From assembly GCA_965197675.1 (NCBI GenBank), contig OZ240221.1, forward strand, positions 1,488,001 to 1,552,000: DNA of 64,000 nucleotides, written 5' to 3'. Within the stretch, counting starts at the first letter, position 1. Each line of letters begins with the position of its first letter. This stretch comes from G965197675 sp965197675. GTDB taxonomy: Bacteria > Chloroflexota > Dehalococcoidia > Plut-88900. Under the pieces are notes generated by a model that saw nothing but the letters and a program-made list of their open reading frames with translations, had not been told where the DNA came from and did no database searches. The position numbers and the translations under genes are program-made. This document shows, in pieces, positions 61,437 through 64,000 of this stretch.

Positions 61437-61450
61437 GGTACTTAGTATCA
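61436..61450 (-). promoter_or_regulatory. Candidate Zur box at the zur start
   Basis: On the minus strand TGATACTAAGTACCA, matching the 7-1-7 pattern with two mismatches in the right half, overlaps the ATG of zur. An additional inverted repeat AGTAT-N4-ATACT spans 61444-61457. This suggests autoregulation. Confidence 0.5.
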
Positions 61451-61747
61451 GAATACTGCCGTCAGCTTATCAGGTCAACACCCAAGCCTAGGAGGTTAGC
61501 GGACGCCCCTACGACAGCCGGCCTTGTTCCATTCGTAATTTCCACGCAAGTGGGAATCCAGGGATGGGGCCTCCTCCATGCCCACACATGGATTCCCGTA
61601 TCAACCACTGGAATGACGGGAAAGAAGGGGGTACGGGAATGACGGATTGGGCGCTGTGAATGCCCTGCAGCGAAGGACGGGCGGTTCGCTAAATACTCCT
61701 ACTGACGTGATATGATAGTCATAGCTCTTTAGACTTGGGAGTTCTTG
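61451..61747. other. Intergenic region between zur and the DUF6884 gene
   Basis: Divergent gap. It contains a degenerate copy of the 30-bp unit D (61590-61619), with an inverted remnant near 61540, and the promoter candidate for the rightward gene. No coding sequence is supported. Confidence 0.6.
61708..61716 (+). promoter_or_regulatory. Candidate extended -10 promoter
   Basis: TGATATGAT (TGn followed by TATGAT) lies 31 bases before the DUF6884 ATG, with a GGGAG ribosome binding site in between. Confidence 0.45.
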
Positions 61748-62167
61748 ATGTCCCTCTACCTGGTATCGTGCGTGAGCCAAAAACTGCCCGTTTCTGCCCC
61801 GGCTAAAGACCTTTACACTTCCCCGTTGTTCTGCAAAGCCCGTTCCTACGTGGAACGCAAGGGCCAACCCTGGTTTATCCTGTCGGCCAAACACGGCCTG
61901 CTCCACCCGGACCAGCCCGTCGCGCCGTACGACCTGACGCTGAACACTATGGGGGTACGAGATCGCTGCCGGTGGGCGGAAGGAGTCCTGTCACAGATGG
62001 AGCCACACCTGGATGATGTCGGGGGCGTCATCTTCCTAGCAGGCCAGCGGTACAGGCAGTTCTTGGAACCGGCTCTACGGCAAAAGGGCGTGAGCGTTTC
62101 CGTTCCCATGGAGGGCTTGAAAATCGGTGAGCAACTCAGCTGGTTGAACCGACACACCAGTGGTTGA
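61748..62167 (+). CDS. DUF6884 domain protein
   Basis: 139 residues from ATG 61748 (a TTG codon directly precedes it). It begins MSLYLVSCVSQKLPVSAPAK and contains DLYTSPLFCKARSYVERKG, FILSAKHGLLHPD and APYDLTLNTM, the pattern of DUF6884 proteins. The SAKHGLLHPD segment recalls YaaA/nucleotide-processing folds, but no activity is established. It overlaps the GIY-YIG-like gene by eight bases, so the two are probably made together. Confidence 0.8.
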   Translation: MSLYLVSCVSQKLPVSAPAKDLYTSPLFCKARSYVERKGQPWFILSAKHGLLHPDQPVAPYDLTLNTMGVRDRCRWAEGVLSQMEPHLDDVGGVIFLAGQRYRQFLEPALRQKGVSVSVPMEGLKIGEQLSWLNRHTSG

Positions 62168-62891
62168 CCGGGCTACCGATACCGCTCGGTTTTACCGCCT
62201 TCTTCACCGTCTCTCGGCGCATATCGGCGGACCCAGACTACTCAGGGACTGCGGCGGCCGTATGGACTGGCCTCAGCGCGGGGTGTATTTCTTCTTTGAG
62301 AGAGGTGAGCCCCGCTCCTTCCCCGGTGAAGGGAACCGGGTTGTCCGCGTGGGGACTCATGGGCTGAAGGTGGGTTCGACCAGCATGCTGTGGGTCCGCC
62401 TGTCGCAGCACCGAGGCAATGCCAGATCTGGGCTTGGGAACCATCGAGGCTCCATCTTTCGTCTGATAGTGGGTAGGGCCTTGGCGCGTCGCAACAGCGT
62501 GGTGCCGCCCAAGTCCTGGGCTGTGGGCGGCAGCCGCGGCGAGGCGGCCCGAAGGCTGGGCCGCAGTCCTGGTGCAATCAAGGAGGACGAGGCGGATCTC
62601 GAGACGATGGTCAGCCGGTACATCGGGCATATGCGCTTCCTTTGGCTGAGCGTCCCCGATGCTCCGGGCCCTGCCAGCCGTCGCGGCTTCATCGAGCGAA
62701 ACACTATCGCGTTGCTCAGCAGCTTCCGCTCGGCCGCCATAGACGAGCCGTCGCCACAGTGGCTGGGGCGAGACAGCGACCGGGAACGGGTGCGACGGTC
62801 GGGCCTCTGGAACAGTAATCACGTAGATGAGGTGTGGGACTCGGCGTTCCTGGACGAGATGGAGGCTAGAATCGAGGCGATAGCCTATTGA
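62160..62891 (+). CDS. GIY-YIG-like nuclease family protein
   Basis: 243 residues from GTG 62160. The GIY-YIG-like motifs are RGVYFFFERGEPRSF, VVRVGTHGLKVGSTSMLWVR and LSQHRGN, with a possible catalytic Glu in GFIERNTIALLSSF. The middle (RRNSVVPPKSWAVGGSRGEA) is basic. Such proteins can nick DNA; a role in defence or repair is speculative. It is coupled to the DUF6884 gene upstream and faces the nuclease-like gene downstream. Confidence 0.65.
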   Translation: MVDRATDTARFYRLLHRLSAHIGGPRLLRDCGGRMDWPQRGVYFFFERGEPRSFPGEGNRVVRVGTHGLKVGSTSMLWVRLSQHRGNARSGLGNHRGSIFRLIVGRALARRNSVVPPKSWAVGGSRGEAARRLGRSPGAIKEDEADLETMVSRYIGHMRFLWLSVPDAPGPASRRGFIERNTIALLSSFRSAAIDEPSPQWLGRDSDRERVRRSGLWNSNHVDEVWDSAFLDEMEARIEAIAY

Positions 62892-63018
62892 TAATGAGTG
62901 GCGCCACCCGTGCTATCCGAGACCTACGCCACGCCTCTGCCATCGCCACAACTATAGCTTACGAGCGCAGAGCAACGCCCAGATCTGTCCTCGGGGAGAC
63001 GCGGGGGCTGCGGTGGGA

Positions 63019-64000
63019 CTAGGCGTCGCCTTCATCTTCGTCTGGCTGCTGTGCTAGCTGGTTTCGTTGTTGCAGGGCTTTGTACACAGACTGCGAGAGT
63101 CCGGCCAGAGCCTCTTTGTAGCTCACCCAGCGGTCGGCGGCCATGATGAATTGAATCTCTGTATTAGGAATGCCTAAGGGATCATGCTCGCGATTCTTGG
63201 GCCAGGTTTGGAATGGGATGTCTTTGATATGTTTCACGAACTCTTCAGGACACAGCTCAATCGCCCTGGGAAAGAAGACTACTCTCACCCCGCCCTGCTC
63301 CGGGTCAACGCGTGCGTAGTTGAGTAGTATGCTCCTGCCCGTTCCCGCTAGTCTTCGGAGGCCCAAACTAAAGCCGAATTTCCCAGGGCTATCGAGAGAC
63401 TCGTTCCAGTTGCTCTTGAACAAGTCCACCACCTCGGTGAGCATGTCGTATACTCCGTGCGTCTCGGCTTTATCTACCAAGAGCGTCCGTCTTTCCTCCC
63501 TGCTTGGTCTCCGCCTTCTGACGTCACTGTCTACACGGACTTGGCGCGCCAGGAGGGTCTTACCATCGTGGCGGAAGCCGTGGAAGGTCAGGAGCGAGAT
63601 GTCCAATTGGCCGCTCTTGGCCAGGAAACTCACCATCCGCTCGGTACTGGCGTCCACTCCCAAGCCGACTAGGACTAACCGGATCGGCCTTAGCGACTCC
63701 AGGCTATCTGCTTCTGAATTCTCGCTATACCACTGGGCGAAGTCTTCTATCTTCTCGATACCGCGCTGGCCTGATTGCCGGGCGACGAGTTGGCCTAGGG
63801 CATCATTGCTCAAGGAGTCCAGATAGGAAGCGTAGTCAATCACCTGGGCCACGGCGTCACGTGACAGGGTGCCCCGCTTCAGTTCGAACACCACCAGCTT
63901 GCCGCCTTCGTCCACGCCTAGGATGTCCAGAGGCCCGCCTTCCGTGGGTGTCTGACGGCCCACCAGGCGGAGACCAGGCATAAGGATGTGAGGGTTTTCG
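63019..64000 (-). CDS. PD-(D/E)XK nuclease-like protein, 5' end outside window
   Basis: The frame runs to the window edge; before the ATG at 63981 it reads ENPHIL without a stop, and NPHILMPGLRLVGRQTP resembles the normal interior of the family, so the true start lies beyond 64000. The core motif is GGPLDILGVDEGGKLVVFEL followed by KRG (D and ExK), as in NucS/DUF91 and RecB-like nucleases. QVIDYASYL follows. Residues 180-320 are a family-unknown C-terminal part with LLNYARVDPEQGGVRVVFFP. DNA cleavage is likely; biological role unknown. Confidence 0.72.
   Translation of the reverse strand, partial: ENPHILMPGLRLVGRQTPTEGGPLDILGVDEGGKLVVFELKRGTLSRDAVAQVIDYASYLDSLSNDALGQLVARQSGQRGIEKIEDFAQWYSENSEADSLESLRPIRLVLVGLGVDASTERMVSFLAKSGQLDISLLTFHGFRHDGKTLLARQVRVDSDVRRRRPSREERRTLLVDKAETHGVYDMLTEVVDLFKSNWNESLDSPGKFGFSLGLRRLAGTGRSILLNYARVDPEQGGVRVVFFPRAIELCPEEFVKHIKDIPFQTWPKNREHDPLGIPNTEIQFIMAADRWVSYKEALAGLSQSVYKALQQRNQLAQQPDEDEGDA

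Noticed and set aside
1..64000. CRISPR arrays
   Set aside because: The recurring 30-bp unit D is not regularly spaced and lies in both orientations far apart, unlike a CRISPR.

Overview
The window looks like a chromosomal segment from an uncultured bacterium of the Chloroflexota, most likely near Dehalococcoidia/SAR202. This rests on the S10-spc gene order with fusA directly before rpsJ and no tuf between them, the short zinc-type S14, long charged tails on S3, L22 and L4, and an array of COG2159-type amidohydrolases. It is an inference from gene content; no phylogeny was run. A gene for selenocysteine tRNA (39073-39171) shows that the organism probably makes selenoproteins.

Layout. (1) 1-15933, all on the minus strand: one long ribosomal block, transcribed rpsL-rpsG-fusA-rpsJ-rplCDWB-rpsS-rplV-rpsC-rplP-rpmC-rpsQ-rplNXE-rpsN-rpsH-rplFR-rpsE-rpmD-rplO-secY-adk-map-infA-rpmJ-rpsM, cut by the window edge inside rpsM. 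(2) 16511-24677, plus strand: an aldehyde dehydrogenase, a PAC2-family protein, four tandem amidohydrolase-2 paralogues and an M24 (Xaa-Pro dipeptidase-like) peptidase. (3) 25366-30761, plus: coaE, a CbbQ-type AAA+ ATPase, a CoA-pyrophosphatase-like Nudix hydrolase and a 1085-residue CbbO/NorD-like VWA protein with eight N-terminal repeats. (4) 30762-40300: islands of non-coding repeats alternate with alcohol dehydrogenase, cinA, a site-2-type protease, nifS/iscU, a dolichol/phytol-kinase-like protein, trxA and selC. (5) 40386-46831, plus: purF, purM, purH, two tiny ORFs, a GT2 glycosyltransferase and a pair of isochorismatase-fold proteins, one of which has lost its catalytic residues. (6) 46828-56119, minus: tilS, a CNNM/CorC protein, an NCS2 permease with an extra cytoplasmic domain, a fused acyl-adenylating ligase-ACP-acyltransferase, and an MBL hydrolase. 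(7) 56121-57683: a decayed zinc-ribbon/membrane gene and an intact-looking IS5-type element with a 4-bp target duplication. (8) 57959-61436, minus: a zinc uptake system (zur-znuA-znuC-znuB) with three candidate Zur boxes. (9) 61748-64000: DUF6884 and GIY-YIG-like genes facing a PD-(D/E)XK nuclease that runs off the window.

The intergenic islands are not empty. Two ~0.7-0.8 kb copies of a mosaic repeat lie in opposite orientation at 31 kb and 40 kb, two ~190-bp copies of a second repeat lie in opposite orientation at 25 kb and 35 kb, and a 30-bp unit recurs at least six times. G+C seems higher in the few 60-base lines I counted around 53-54 kb (63-68%) than in purM (47%) or the amidohydrolases (55%); this is a spot check only. 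No rRNA operon, CRISPR array, prophage or origin was seen. Assignments come from reading motifs and gene order; no database search was possible.
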